Below are positions 39,701 through 52,564 of a stretch of 64,000 nt of DNA, piece after piece. The notes below the pieces were generated by a model. It worked only from the letters and a program-made list of their open reading frames with translations. It did no database searches and had not been told where the DNA came from. The translations under genes and the position numbers were made by a program. Positions within the stretch are counted from its first letter, which is position 1, and the number at the start of each line of letters is the position of its first letter. This DNA is from Lunularia cruciata (lineage: Eukaryota > Streptophyta > Marchantiopsida > Lunulariales > Lunulariaceae), in NCBI GenBank assembly GCA_948567375.1, contig OX419757.1, positions 7,006,001 to 7,070,000 of the forward strand. Reading direction: 5' to 3'.

Positions 39701-42700
39701 GTAGTGTGGAATCTATATCATTAAAAGAAGAGAATGGTTGAGAGTTTTGTGCTCTCCTTTTCCTTTGGGACGAGTAATTTTGAAATTTGCTCATAGCGGA
39801 CACCTTAGTATAGGCCATAGCCCATGCTCACCTCCCCCATTAGTCTATTCCATTCTTAGTCGATGTTACTTCCCTATTCATATTTGGCATTCTTGCCTAC
39901 GGAAGTATTGTTGCCACATTTGCAAATGTTTGAGAGTATTATCCTCCATGTTTTCCACACTTTGTTAGGGCCATGCATACTCTCACCACTTTCAGATGAG
40001 TAGTGTAGGCAGTAGATAGCCCTCCTCATAGTTATGGGTGTATGCAATCTCATAAAGCAAGAGGCCATAGCACAAGCAGCATAGATCAAAGCATGGGCTT
40101 TAGTGATCCCTCATTTAGTAGACCAGTTCTTACATGAGGATAGTCCTTTTCTATTGGGACTAATCACAATAGTGGATTGAGGAACTTATGCCTTCTATGT
40201 ATATCTTTGATTGGCTGGTGACTTATTGCCAAGCCTTGCACGTCACTCTCTGAGTTTATTGACTTTCTATCCCTAGACTCTAAGAAGCTCTAGGCAGATC
40301 CTTGTGAGTGTATGCACATTCACATATTTACTAGCATCCTTATTGATGCGCCTTTGCCTGATAGAGCTAGGTGGGAAGGCTCTGGATCCTAGCTCCAAGC
40401 TTCACCCTTGATTGAAAATTTTGAGGAGTTTTCTATAACACTTCAATTGAGGTTGGGTTTCCCATAACTAGCTCTCATAGGATTGCTGGACTATTGCAAG
40501 TGTGGTTCCCTTTATGACATGCAAGGGATACACTTTCTATGATGTGCATAGGTAGGGAGCCCACCAGAGTCCATGATGTAGTTTAGGATATAGTCTTTGA
40601 GATTGTACAAGCTACACATGCCCAAGTTCAGATTGAGCAATGGTTGGATCTACCAAGACCACCTTTGTGATTGTGTACCCAATGATTGAGTACCCAATGG
40701 ATCTATCCATTAGGTACACATAGATATAATTACTTTTGCATATGGCTGTTGCACCTTGCATGGTGTGGTGGAACCCTCTACAAGTGGAGTCCTTAACATG
40801 GGTAAAAGGCATATAAGCAAGAGCAACTATGACCATTGCATCTAGGAGTAAGGAGGACCAACTATCCTCAAGTACCTTTGTTCCTCTAGCAATTGAGATT
40901 TTTGGGCACCTACATCACCATTTTGACAGTCTACTCAAGGATGTGGCACAAGGTTCTTTGCAAAGGAGAGGTGAATTGTTTATCTCTCTAGCCATGTTCA
41001 TATCTTATTATCAATAGCACATATTAGTCACTTTGCAATACACTCAAGCGTTGGATCTTCATTGACAAGTGAGTGTAATAGGTATATCTAGCATGGCTAG
41101 GGTCCTCCTTCTCCACTTATCAGGCATACCATTAGAGGACCTATACCACATAGTTCAAGAGTAGACCACACTTCCTTAGTTTCTTTTGTGCTTGTTGTTG
41201 GGACACTTTTTCCCTTGGGTTCCCTTTGGGCCCTACTAGTATATATATATATATATATATATATATGTCTTTGATTTTGGTCATTAGGACTTTAGGGCCT
41301 TATGTTATTCTATCCTTTCACACTTGTTGGTGCCTTGTACTCCTTTCTCCTCTCCTTCAAGGAAATATATATTAGAGAGCAAACTTGTTGTAGAGAGAAG
41401 TCTACTTGATAAGTAGGCAAATGCAATTGGATGTGATGCTTTGGAGTCATTTACTTTAGTGATCCTTATTCCATATGTAGCGGAATCTAAGTGGAGCTGC
41501 TATCTATCTATCATATTGACCACTACTATAGGGGGTTCCAATAATGAGAATGACAAAACCCTACAGGTAGGGAGTGACTTTTGCAAAAAAAAAATTACAG
41601 GTACCCATAAACAAAAGTCTCAATAACTAAATACCACCTATAAAAACTTATATTGGTGATGAAATTGGGTGTGAGTGGTAGGTGGTTTCACTTATAGAAG
41701 TTATGGGGAGATTCTTAAATAATTAGAAGGAGGATATTGGTCAAAAACCTAACATATACACTATAGATTGAGAAAATAGAGTTATGAGAATGGGGCAAGC
41801 CAAAATTAAACAATAAGAAGAGCTACATGGATCAAGGACTTGCACATCATACACATTGAGATATTTGAAAATTTTCCTTCTTGTAATCTTAATTATTCAT
41901 ACACCCAACTTTGCTAATAAATCCAACATGAGATAATTGAATTGATTTTATTGCATGTTGGTGATATCTTGAATTAAATTTGTGGAGCAAGCACTTTTTG
42001 TAGTAAACTCCTAGTGCCACCATCATTTCATCTTGGATTGTAGTTTGTGAAATTGCACTAGAAATTATGGAAGGCACCCATTCACACTCTCCAAATCAAG
42101 TTCCAAGTTCCTATTTAGATCCTAGCCTCAATCAAAATTCAAGTCGTGGAACATTTCAAGTGTTGCACAATCAAATTCTCATGTCCTCCTTTACTCCTTC
42201 TTCCATGGGAGCAAAATGAAATTATTTGATGAAAGGTTTTGGATGATGTCCTGTTATTATGGGCAGATTCTAGATTATTTACAAGATCCCAAGCATTTTG
42301 CACAAATTATAGGAGGCAATTGTAAGAAACCAGTTTAGAAGAGCAATGTGTTTTAGTTACATGGCAACTTATTTGGTGTGGCATGGAAAATTGTTTCCCC
42401 AATCGATGATAAGAAATAAAATTTACAAAAAATGTGCATATTATATGAAATTATACAAGGATACTAGGGATTGGAAGGACAAGTGCAATGGAGAAGGTCT
42501 CACAAAGAAGGGATTGAAAGAAGGTTGAAGAATCATAGATGAGAAGTTAAATCATCTCTGCCTTCATTTCCAAAGAATGGATATGATGTTTGGATACAAA
42601 GCAAACATTGCTCCACCTGCACTTGTAAGTATGAGAATTGGGAATGAAGTGATTATTTCTAAAGGAATGGGATGAGGAGAAGGAAGTTTACACTACAAGC

Positions 42701-42959
42701 TTAGGAACCACTCAAGTATTCTCTTATACATTCCTCTTGGAGTATTCAATCTTTTATCTACACAAGGGTTAGAAGAAAGCATGCATAGACTTGAAGATGA
42801 AAGTTATACACATTCAGATGTTAGAGATGGTATTTGAGCTTCAAGAGCAACCAATAAGGAGAATCAAGATGGAGAGAAGGATTGAGAATGTGAGGATGAA
42901 CATCCAAAGAACAAGGAAGGAGAGCATGAGTTGAAGGTTGAAAGAACAAGGAAGGAGAC
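39701..42959. other. Decayed sequence, no family recognised
   Basis: Many short ORFs on both strands, none with a domain I recognise. Near 42346-42950 a plus-strand stretch is semi-open and ends in a Lys/Glu-rich segment resembling text on the far side of the chromovirus (49320-49627). It may be an old ORF split by that element. Contains a (TA)n microsatellite at 41240-41266. Confidence 0.4.
41240..41266. repeat. (TA)n microsatellite
   Basis: About thirteen TA units, uninterrupted. Confidence 0.95.
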
Positions 42960-43439
42960 TGTAACAATATGGAGCTTTATAGACAAGTTAGTTGAGACTA
43001 ATGAAGTAGCAAATAGGCCAAATTAGCAAACATTATAAGAATATTCTAGGAACATCTTGGAAGCTACTTGGTAACTTCCAAGTATCAAGTTATATGCATG
43101 TCAAGTGATTTTTTCTAGGAAGAAGTTTCTTAGGAAGCTTCCCGGTTAGCTTAACTTGCATGGCAAATAGATGGCTTCTAGAAGTAAACTTCTTGGGAAG
43201 CTTCTCAGCTAGCTTAGCTTGCATGCCAAGCAGATGGTGTCTAGAAGGAAGCTTCTTGACTAGCTTAGCTTACATGCCAAGTAGGCAACTTCTAGAAGGA
43301 AGCTTCTCAAGAACTTTGTATGTTCCCTATAAATTTCAAAGCTCATGGTAGACATTTGGAGTTTCTCTTATTCAAGTTTCCCAATGTGATCTTTCACTTT
43401 GATCTTCCATTCTCTTATTTCTCTCCTCAATATTTTACA
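42960..43439 (+). repeat. 5' LTR of chromovirus A
   Basis: TGTAAC...TTACA. Contains three tandem, diverged units of the form AGCTTAGCTTGCATGCCAAG followed by CTTCTAGAAG (about 43140-43300), and a CCTATAAAT TATA box (about 43326-43334). The next bases, TTAGCATTAGAGC, match 10 of 13 positions of the initiator-Met primer site TTGGTATCAGAGC. Confidence 0.85.
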
Positions 43440-43974
43440 TTAGCATTAGAGCAAGAATGGGATGAATGGAATTTATAGACCACCAAATCCATTTCTGCCA
43501 AACCATTGGGACTTTTTTTTGTCCACGTGCGAGGCCATACTTGATGGCAAATGTGATCACCTTGTACGATGAACCCTTGGTACTTCTGATTGTAACTTAT
43601 AGAGAACGGTGGATGTGTTGCATCTACGTGTTAACTTAGAATGAAGGTAGTTTGATAGAGTAGTAGTTATGGCAATAATACACAAAATTATCATTGTTAT
43701 GTAGTAACAAATCAAGCACCTTACTCAATTGTTAGAAGAATGAGACTATCAATGACAAGAGCACCATTTTGAGAAGGAGAATAGAAAATTCAATTTCTAA
43801 AATCCAAGGTATTGGAAGTTCAGAATCTCTTGAGTGTAGTGGAGAATTTTGTGTTTGATTGAAAATGTTATTTTGGAGTTACAAATCTTCAAGATGAACA
43901 GAGATAAATTCTCTTGGCTTCAAGCCAATTCGATGGAGTGGCAAAACTATGTGTGGTAATTTTGAGTGGAGCAA

Positions 43975-44728
43975 TGTAATACTCCAAGGATAGGAGACCT
44001 GAAGAGAAACACACCTTGAGAAACACACACTTTCACACTCAAACTCCGATGCCCCAAAGGAGCACCTTGTCTTTATTATATAGGCAAAGCGGATCTCCTC
44101 CAATGAAGCTCCACCATAGGATTAGGTACATAGATAGATGACATGTCAGCAAGCTCCACCATTGGATTACTTACTTGGATGGGTGACATGTTGGTCTTGG
44201 TCCTATCTGGTTGGTCAAACAAGCTTTGACTAGAGGGAATCTTTTAGTGCATCTTCCTATAGGAATCTTAGAATCACATGGGTGAGGTACTATTGGAAAG
44301 TTCTCAACGAGACAAAGCAAGGGGGAGGGAATGCCAGCCTTTCCTCTATTGGGGGGAGATTTGCACATTTTCAAGGCCTAATTCATCCGTTTAGGCCTCC
44401 AAAATTGCCTTCAAAGATTTCAGGCATATTTTTGTTCTTACTCTATTAGTAGAAGTCCCCTTTTGGTGATACCTCTTTCTGATCTATTTAGTCTATCCTA
44501 TGTAACATCCTTCCAGATGTTACCAACCCAATTCTCACCTTCAAATCATATGTCTAGCTATTGGTTCTAAGGTTTTCAAATCTATTTTGGTTTTCTACCC
44601 TATTCATAGAAGTACCCTTTTGGTGATACTTCTATCTGATCTATTTTAAACTTCATATATAACATCATTCCAGATGTTACCAAACCCAATCTCACATCTA
44701 GATCATATGGCTAGCTCTTGGTATTACA
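43975..44728 (-). repeat. Solo LTR of chromovirus family B with 5-bp target duplication
   Basis: 754 bp with ends TGTAATAC/GTATTACA, similar throughout to 57719-58457. It is flanked by AGCAA on both sides (43970-43974 and 44729-44733). This is the footprint of an element removed by LTR-LTR recombination, inserted in the leader of chromovirus A. Orientation is assigned from the full element at 57719-64000. Confidence 0.92.
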
Positions 44729-44859
44729 AGCAAGCTGAATAGAAATTTGTTGTGTCAATCTCAATATAAGAAGAATTCAAGAAAGTAATAATTAGGCAAT
44801 TGCAAGCTATAAATGTCACACTAGCTACACAAGATAGATCAAAAAATTGAAACAAATTG

Positions 44860-45725
44860 GTTTTGTAAGAAGTTATATCACTCAATTCTAGAACACCATA
44901 ATGTAAATTCCATATATACTAAAAGATGAAGCTTTGGATCAATTTGTGAGGAGTTTAAAGTCATACACCAAATTGGAAGTGACCATGAGGGAACCCAAAC
45001 ACTTGGAGGAAGCTATGTAGTTGGTTTAGTGCTTTGATCCTTGGTTGCAACAACTTGTTCTTGTCCTTAACCTTCACAAAACCTATCAATATACTATACA
45101 CGGCCGAAGGAGTCAATACCAATGGAGATTGATACCATCCAGTGGAGACTACTTGGCATTATAGATAGGAAACGACTACAACAATATGATGGTTAAATTT
45201 ATTGTAGCCAAATTAGACATCGTATTGTTGAATGTCCACCCAAGAATGGATGACTTGGCAAGTCACCCAAATGGAGTATGTGGAGCATGATGATCAAGGA
45301 AACAAAGAATCCTAATAGGAGAATTCAAGCCATCTACTAGGAACTTGATTAGTTCCAATGAGATTGAAGGCTTGACCTATGCAAGTTTACGTCACTTGCA
45401 AGGTATGATATTAGATTTTGGTCGATTTGGGAAGTTCAAAGAATTGTATATCCATAGATTAGTAAAGGAATTAGGTATTTTTATCAAGTCAATAATTGGG
45501 AGGAGATTGATGATGGTAGATGGTAGAAATTGTTCTACATTGTGTACCTTATATCTTGTTATATTCAAGATTGGAAAGTATTATTTGGATTGTATGAGGT
45601 TTGGAGTGGCACCTCTACAATATAATATCATTCAAGGTTTACCTTGGCTTGAACATCACAAGATTCAATTTGATTGGACTCGACTACAAATTCAATTACA
45701 ATACCAAGGTAAGAGTTATTGATTA
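44860..45725 (+). pseudogene. Gag and protease remnant of chromovirus A
   Basis: Gag text with EALDQFVRSLKSYTKLEV and MREPKHLEEAM (44929-45018), a knuckle remnant IRHRIVECPP (about 45215-45240) lacking its first Cys, then a protease-like ORF (45345-45722) ending GLPWLEHHKIQFDW. The active-site Asp-Ser/Thr-Gly is not preserved. Confidence 0.7.
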
Positions 45726-45939
45726 GGTTTTTTGGCACCCCTTTGAGTAAGACACTTAAGAATAATTAGTCCCAAGATGAGAAGTTTATCAATAAAGTAG
45801 CCATAGAGCAAGCTTTGGAAGAAGAATTCTTACTTTTGTGGTGTAGATCAAGCCAATTGTTTATGGAGAATCTAATAAAAGCCAGAAGCATCATCAAGCA
45901 ATGGTTGATCAAATAGTTCAAGAGTTTGTAAATGTGTTT

Positions 45940-47280
45940 TTGGATGATCTGCCAAAGGAGTTATCCTCTGATCATGGTATGCCCTTCAAGATTGAGTTAT
46001 TGGCAAGAAGTACTCCAATGAATAGACCAATCTATTGGCTCTCACCAAAGGACTTGGAAGAGCTTTGAACAACATTATTAAAGTTGTTGGAGAAGGATTT
46101 TATACGACATAGTAAATCTCCTTGAGGAGCACTAGTACTATTTGTCCCAAAGAATGATGGACAATTTTGCTTTTATATTGATTACCGTAGCCTCAATAAA
46201 CAAACATTGAAGAATACATCCCTTGCCTTGAATTGACAACTTGTTAGATCAATTGAGTAGAGCATGATACTTCTCCAAGTTGGATCTCTAAAAGGGCTAT
46301 TGGCACATTCCTACTGGCACATTCCTACTAGCATATTCTTATTGATTAGGAAGATGTGAAAAAGACTACCTTTTGCACAAGGTATGGGCATTTTGAATGG
46401 AGAGTTCTACCATTTGGGCTCACTAATGCTCCAATAGTCTTCATGGATCAAATGGATTGGGTGTTGGATGAGCTACTGGATCAATATATGATGGTATTCT
46501 TTGATGGTATTTTAAAATATTACAAGATAGAGGTAAAACACACAAATCATATACAAGAAGTCCTAAGACAACTATGTCAATGGAAGTTTAACTACAAGAA
46601 GTCAAAGTGTGTCTTTTGGCAAAAAGAACTTTCCTTCTTGGGTCATGAGGTCTCATTAGAGAGGATCAAGATGGAAGAGGAGAAAATCAAAGCCATTACT
46701 GATTGGCCTCCTCCAAAATATGTCACAAAAGTACATGCATTTAATGGATTGGCAAGTTTTTACCAAAGATTCATCCACTACTATACTCATGTGGCAGCAC
46801 CATTGATTGATCTCTTAGGAAAGCCCTTAAACTTTCAATGGATCACCAAGTATGAAGAAGTATTCCAAAAGTTGAAATATATGGTGTCTTCAAGACCCAT
46901 TTTTCACCCATATTATTCTTAACTACCTTGTATGGTTGATTTTGATGCTTCTAATTTTGCCATTGGAGCTATTTTGTAACAAAAATTTCCAAAATCAGTT
47001 ACATCTCATTGAATAAACACTACAGAAAATTTTTTATTCTACTCAAGATAAGGAACAACTACCAAGGGTATATGCCACCAAAGTATGGAGGTATTGTCTC
47101 TTGGAGAAACAAGTGATCATGCAAATTGATTGTAAACCCATGTTGCAAATGTTGCATTTGGAGCACATGAAGAGTCACCATCATTGATGGGAAGAACAAA
47201 AACAATTGTTTGACCTCAAACTTGAGTAAAAACTTGGTAGATTCCATATCATCCTTAATACCCTATCATGGCAACCTGAT
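45940..47280 (+). pseudogene. Reverse transcriptase-RNase H remnant of chromovirus A
   Basis: Blocks PFKIELLARSTPMNRPIY, an IDYRSLNKQTLK block, then an open 188-codon stretch (46356-46922) with FEWRVLPFGLTNAP, MVFFDGIL, FLGHEVS and a KVHAFNGLASFYQRFIH thumb. The catalytic pair is FFDG where FLDD/YVDD is required, so it is inactive on that ground alone. RNase H text is poorly preserved beyond 46930. Confidence 0.8.
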
Positions 47281-47479
47281 TTGAAGATTATTCTTCTCAT
47301 CATGATGGCAATTATGACAATGTCAATTGGCTCTAAGGTCCAAATCAAAATTAGGAACACTTTACAACAAGACCTCTTCATTCAGATGGTACAAGGTCAT
47401 CTTGTTGTACATGACAAGGGAATAAAACACCTTCTCCTTCAAGGAAGGCCTTCTATTCTACAAGAATTGGATCTATGTT

Positions 47480-48560
47480 CCAGCCAAGTGTGATCTACAA
47501 CTTTTGTGCCTTCAAGAAGCCCATGACTTATGACTTGTTGGTCTCATGGGTATAGACAAGACCTTGGGTACCCTATAATGCCAATTGTGGTGGCCCAACA
47601 TGGCATGAGAGGTTTGAGAATTTCTCCAATCTTGTGAGAGCTACTAATGCAACAAGGCCGGTAACCAAAAAGCAAATGGACTCCTTCAACCACTTCCTAT
47701 CCCATTTTGCTCAATGAGAACATGTGAGCTTAGATCTCATCACATCCTTGCCCAAGACAATACAAGGTCATATAGCAAGCTTATGGTGATAAGCTTAGCA
47801 AGCACGTTCATTTGGCACCAACTTTTGCTATGGTGGATGCTCCAACATTGGCCCAAATCTACATCAACAATATCTTAAGCAGCATGGGATGCTTTTTGTA
47901 CTCATCTCCACCGGTGATCCTCAATTCATTGGCAAATTTTGGCAAGCACTCGTCTAGCTACTTAAAAACAAGCTTGCTTTTCCCAGGGCCTATCATACTC
48001 AAATTGATGAAAAATTTGGATATGAAAATCACACCTTAGAAGATATACTTTGTGCCTTTATCAATGTTCACCAAACCAACTAGGATGATTGTCTTATAAT
48101 TGTTGAGTTTGCCTACAATCATCCCAAGCAAGCAAGCATCTAATTCTCTCTCTTCTTTCTTAGTTTTAGCCAAGACACAGTTGTTCCAGATTCCCTTCTT
48201 GATCCTCCTCCATCTCATGTCCCTCATACTTCTCTCATCTTGACCACAATATCCCAATCCTTACAACAAGCTAAATCTCATCTCTTTGTTACTCAAAATC
48301 ATCAAAAACAATACGCATACCAACATTATCATAATCTCACCTCTCAACTTGGTGATATGATCATGCTTTCTTCTAGTAACCTACCTCTCTCATTTGACAC
48401 CCAAGTTTGTAAACTTACTTCTAATTAGATAGGTCCATTTGATATCACCTAAATCATATCTCCTATTGCTTATCAACTTGCCCTACCTTGTCATATGCAA
48501 ATCCACCCTATCTTTCATATTTCCAAATTGAAACCCTTTGTTTCTAATCCATCTTCTTCT
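47480..48560 (+). pseudogene. Integrase remnant of chromovirus A
   Basis: HVSLDLITSLPKT (first Asp region, about 47728) and FGKFWQALV...LLKNKLAFPRAYHTQ (about 47930-48000) are visible between stops and frameshifts. The C-terminal [12 protein letters not shown] (about 48499-48543) precedes the chromodomain. Confidence 0.7.
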
Positions 48561-48605
48561 ACTTTTGTGTCCAATTTCCTCTTCCTCCCATCCCTATCAA
48601 TGATC

Positions 48606-48780
48606 ATGAGGAGTATGAAGTTGATTGTATCCTTGCATGTTGCCATATTCATCATGACCGCCAATAACATACTATGTACAAAGTCTTTTGGAAAAGATAT
48701 CCCTTTCATGATGCCACTTGGGAGCCTCTTTCTCATCTCCATAATACACAAATAGTCATCCAAGAGTTTAAAGCTTCCAT
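48606..48780 (+). pseudogene. Chromodomain of chromovirus A
   Basis: [14 protein letters not shown], then [18 protein letters not shown] and [12 protein letters not shown] match the chromodomain pattern (YEVE-x-IL, Y-x-VKWKGYP, ATWEP). One stop lies between the two halves. It directs integration to heterochromatin in related elements. Confidence 0.75.
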
Positions 48781-48817
48781 GGTGACGAAGACATCACCAA
48801 CTAGCAATGGACGAATA

Positions 48818-49320
48818 TGTAACAATATGGAGTTTACATATAAGTTAGTCAAGACTAATAAAGTAGCAAATAGCTCAAATTAGCCAAGAATTATATGAAT
48901 ATTCTAGAAGCATCTAGGAAGCTATTGGGTACTTTCCAAGTATCAAGTAATATGCATTCCAATTGGTGACTTTTAGGAAGAAGATCCTTGGGAAGCTTCG
49001 CAGCTAGCTTAGCTTGCATGCTAAGTAGGTGGCTTTTGGAAAGAAGTTTCTTGGGAACCTTCCCAACTAGCTTAGCTTGCATGCCAAGTAAGTAGCTTCT
49101 AGAAGGAATTTTCTTAAAAATCTTCTCAGATAGCTTGGCTTGCACTCTAAGAAGTCAATTTTTAAGAGTTCTTGAGAAATTTCTCAAGAACCTTATATGT
49201 TCCTTATAAATACCAAAGCCCAAGCTCATGTTAAGCATTCAAAGTTTCCTTCATTCAAGAGTCTCATTGTGATCTTTCATTATGATCTTCCTTTCTCTTA
49301 TTTCTCTCCTTGGTCTTTTA
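48818..49320 (+). repeat. 3' LTR of chromovirus A
   Basis: Starts TGTAACAATATGGAG and carries the same tandem units and CTTATAAAT box as the 5' LTR, but with many differences and a degraded 3' end. Confidence 0.82.
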
Positions 49321-50388
49321 GAGAGAGCATGAGTATGAAGGTTGGAAGAACAAGGAAGGGGAATGCAAAGACGAAGGTCAAAAGAGGAGGAAATTGACAA
49401 ACAATTTGAAGATTGCACCATCTCTTGCCTCTTTATTGCAAGATTTGGCCAAACATATCAGATTAGATAGTGATTCTTTAGAAGCAATGGAAAGATGCAA
49501 GTTAGTTGAAATTGATGCTCAGAAGATAGCCAAGATTGAGAAGTTTAGAGTACAAGTGGAAGTGGAGAAATTGAAGGTTGAAGTTGAAAAATTCAAAGTT
49601 GAAGCAAAGAAGAATTTAAGTACATAAAAGATTAGATTCAAAGCAAAGAAGCTTAGGTTTAAGGAATGGACTTCCAAGGCTAAGAGGTTCAGTTCCATGA
49701 CTCTTGAATTAACATGCATAGGAGAAAGCTTAGAGGAAATAAAAAGCATAATGGAAATGTTGTGAGATATAGATACAACTTATCATAGTTATACTAGTGA
49801 CCCAAAATTCCATATTCTTAATTACAATCTAGACGATAGTGATAAAAATAGTTTTGAAATGTAAAGCTTGATAATAAAATTACTTTTCTTTAAATCTATC
49901 CAATATTGCTAGTATGTGCTTTCCATTGCTTTTATACACTTTGTCCAATATGTATGCACTAGTATGTGCTCCCTAGTGCTTGTATGCACTCCCATGCTTA
50001 TATGTATTTTCTTTTTCTCACCTATATAAAACTCATATGCTCTAGTATGCTCTTGCATGCACTTGTGTGTGCTCATAATAATATGAAATTCATAGCCTAT
50101 GCATTTGAAAGTGTTAAGTTTTAAATCATTTCATAAGTAAAATCAGTTGATAAGGGATAGGATTTAATGAACAGTTACTATACCTATGTTCATATGCATA
50201 AGAAGAAGTTATAAATTACATTGAATCATTGATGAGTATAGATTCCATACACATTAGTATTCCATTCATATTACAAAGGTTACAAATAGGGGAAAAATAT
50301 GTACATCAAAAGTAGAATGATAAAATGTCAATAAAATATTCAAAGATATAATGATCATCAAATCTACAAATTAGATGGATGATGAAGT
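49321..50388 (+). other. Coiled-coil ORF remnant and AT-rich sequence
   Basis: The ORF at 49394-49627 (77 codons) is mostly Lys/Glu/Val and contains repeated VEKLKVEVEKFKVEAK text, predicted coiled coil. It might be the downstream half of an ORF split by chromovirus A. From 49880 to 50060 the words TATGTGCT and TATGCACT recur; similar words appear at 53270-53400. No gene is claimed beyond this. Confidence 0.4.
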
Positions 50389-52564
50389 CTAAGTACAATA
50401 TGAATGGCAATCTAGTGCATCTTGCAAGCATCTACAAAGGCAATAGTGGAGAAAAAAAGTGTTATAGGTCCAAATCCATTCCCACTCAATGTGAGATAGA
50501 GATGGTTCCAAAAAACACTCCGCTAAAAGCTCATATGGATCTACACTATAACCCTTGAGTTTACTTGATGTCTTCTTTGCCTGTAAGAATGTGATAGTGG
50601 GGCAAGCATTTGCTATAAATCTATCTAAATGATACAAAGAGGTCCAATGGTGAAGTATGTGATGAAAATAGTGTATCAAGTAGAGTAAATCTAGTTGGAT
50701 GTATAGCATCATAGGTCTGGTTCTTAAAATATGGAAGTGATGCACTATCAACTATCAATATATCTATGATGGATGTAAATGACTATAAGGTCTAACCATG
50801 AAACCTCTATACTCATCAACAAACTGATCTTTCTCACCAAAGCATCCCATGAGGCATGCTCTAGTATGTACTCCATCAAGTAGGAAACCACAATCTCATA
50901 TAGAACATAGCAAGTGCTCAATGTCCTTCCTAACATCCCTCATCCATAAGATCACCTCAAAGTGTGACACATAATACTCTACAAACTCTCTAACTCCTAA
51001 TATTTGGACATATCAAAAATCCCTACCAGCTTTATAACTCCATCCATAAGCATGTGTAGTCCCATTCCACAACCTAAAAAGAAGACATTTAGTCCACCTT
51101 ATATCCACTAGATGATTAATATCTAATACTAGTATAATTTCTCCTCCTATTATTATGGTAAAGGATAAAAGGAATTAACTATCTAGAAAAGTTAATCCTC
51201 TCTCTAAAATCTTTAAGCCAAGATACTTAATCCTTCAAAGCTATCTTCCTCTTTTAAAGCCACCCAAACTCCTCAAGAGTACCTCTAAATTTGAGTGGGA
51301 ATGAGAGATCATTTGAAACCATCAATCTCCAAGGAATAATATCCATATTACTTGTCCAGATATAAGGCTTCCCTTTAGGCTATCCAAATCAACATCAAAA
51401 ATGTATGTGAACTCTGAGTACAAGTTTGTGCCCCAAGGGTCTCAATACTAATATGTGAAGTTGGAGTATAAGTATGTGTCCTAGGAGTCTCAGTCTTAGT
51501 ATGAGTCTGATTTTGAGTATGTACCTGAGATTTGGGAGCCCCTTGCATATCCTCCAATGTTTGAGTTTGTGCCTCCAAAACATGTATCCTCTAAGTATGA
51601 GTATGACTCTCTTGAGTCTGAGTCCAATATGCATCTTAGTAGTGTATCTCCATGCCTCCTCTTGAAGGAAGGTCCTCACATCCTTATGAGCTTCCTCTAG
51701 CTCAGCCTCACCAAGTCTAGTGTCCTACATGCCTTTGGTAACTTAGCCTATGTCATCTTCAAAGTCTCCATAGTAAGAGTGAACTCATGTGTGTACCATA
51801 TCTCCTAATAAAATATCCCTTAGCCATCATTTCTTTATAGATCCCAACACCATGTAACTTGACCAATCTCTCAACTCTAGCAATGTGCTCCTTGTTGAAA
51901 TGTATCTCCATCTCTATCACAAGCTAAATCAACCAATCTCTCAACTCTAGATCTCTTTTGGCCTTAAAACGCATCTCCTTTTCTACCAGTAGTCTATCTA
52001 ACTCAACCACTTTCTCTACTCTAGAAGTCTCCTTGGTCCTAAAATGCATCTCCTTGTCTATCATTAACATATCCAACTTAGCAAATTTCTCAACTCTAGA
52101 ACTCTCTTGAGCCTTGAAATGCATCTCTTGCTCTCTCTTGCTCAAAAGATCTTCACTCTCTTCCCTAGTATTGGACTTGAGAGAATGCATGTCATAGTGA
52201 GATGGTATCTCCTCAACATGGGATCTCACAACTTTAGTACTAAAGGCTTATACCTCTAAAGGGTAAACATGAGTTCTCACTACTCCATCAAATGGTGGAT
52301 AAGAATGGGATGGTGGCATATGCACAAGGATTTATAAAAATCATTCCATATAAAAGTTGCAAAAGATAACTACAAAAATTGAGTTTAAAGTTGCAAAAGA
52401 TAGATGGAAAAAATGAGTTTTATGAATGAGAAATACATGAACATTATCCATAACTTGCAAAAGTTCATCCATAGTTGGCAAAAGTTCATTCATTATATAT
52501 TTACTATATGTGATGAAAGTACATATCCAAAAACTTGAAGTTTTCACCTAACCTATAATTTCAC
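50389..52564 (-). pseudogene. Minus-strand relic with coiled-coil repeats, family unknown
   Basis: Minus-strand open stretches at 50936-50748, 50751-50389, 51578-51375 and 52229-51924. The last encodes heptad-rich text with repeated EMHFKAQESSRVEKFAKLD-like units of about 25 residues. No catalytic or known domain was seen. It lies directly downstream of the relic at 52565-53190 and may be the same former gene. Confidence 0.35.
51861..52140 (-). repeat. Four-unit repeat, period about 70-75 bp (25 codons)
   Basis: The word CAACTCTAG and its variants recur, ending at 51880, 51950, 52024 and 52099, each followed by a degenerate ATGCATCTCCTT-type segment. On the minus strand each unit encodes one E-M-x-F-K-A...SRVEK repeat. 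Confidence 0.8.

Larger units (their letters stand above)
42960..49320 (+). mobile_element. Old Ty3/gypsy chromovirus (family A), decayed, with a nested solo LTR
   Basis: Bounded by related LTRs at 42960-43439 and 48818-49320, both starting TGTAACAATATGGAG. Inside are remnants of gag, zinc knuckle, protease, RT-RNase H, integrase and chromodomain in order. The LTRs differ by many substitutions and indels, so the insertion is old. A solo LTR of family B is inserted at 43975-44728. The flanks share an unusually long duplicated text (about 38 bp) rather than a clean 5-bp target duplication. Confidence 0.88.
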
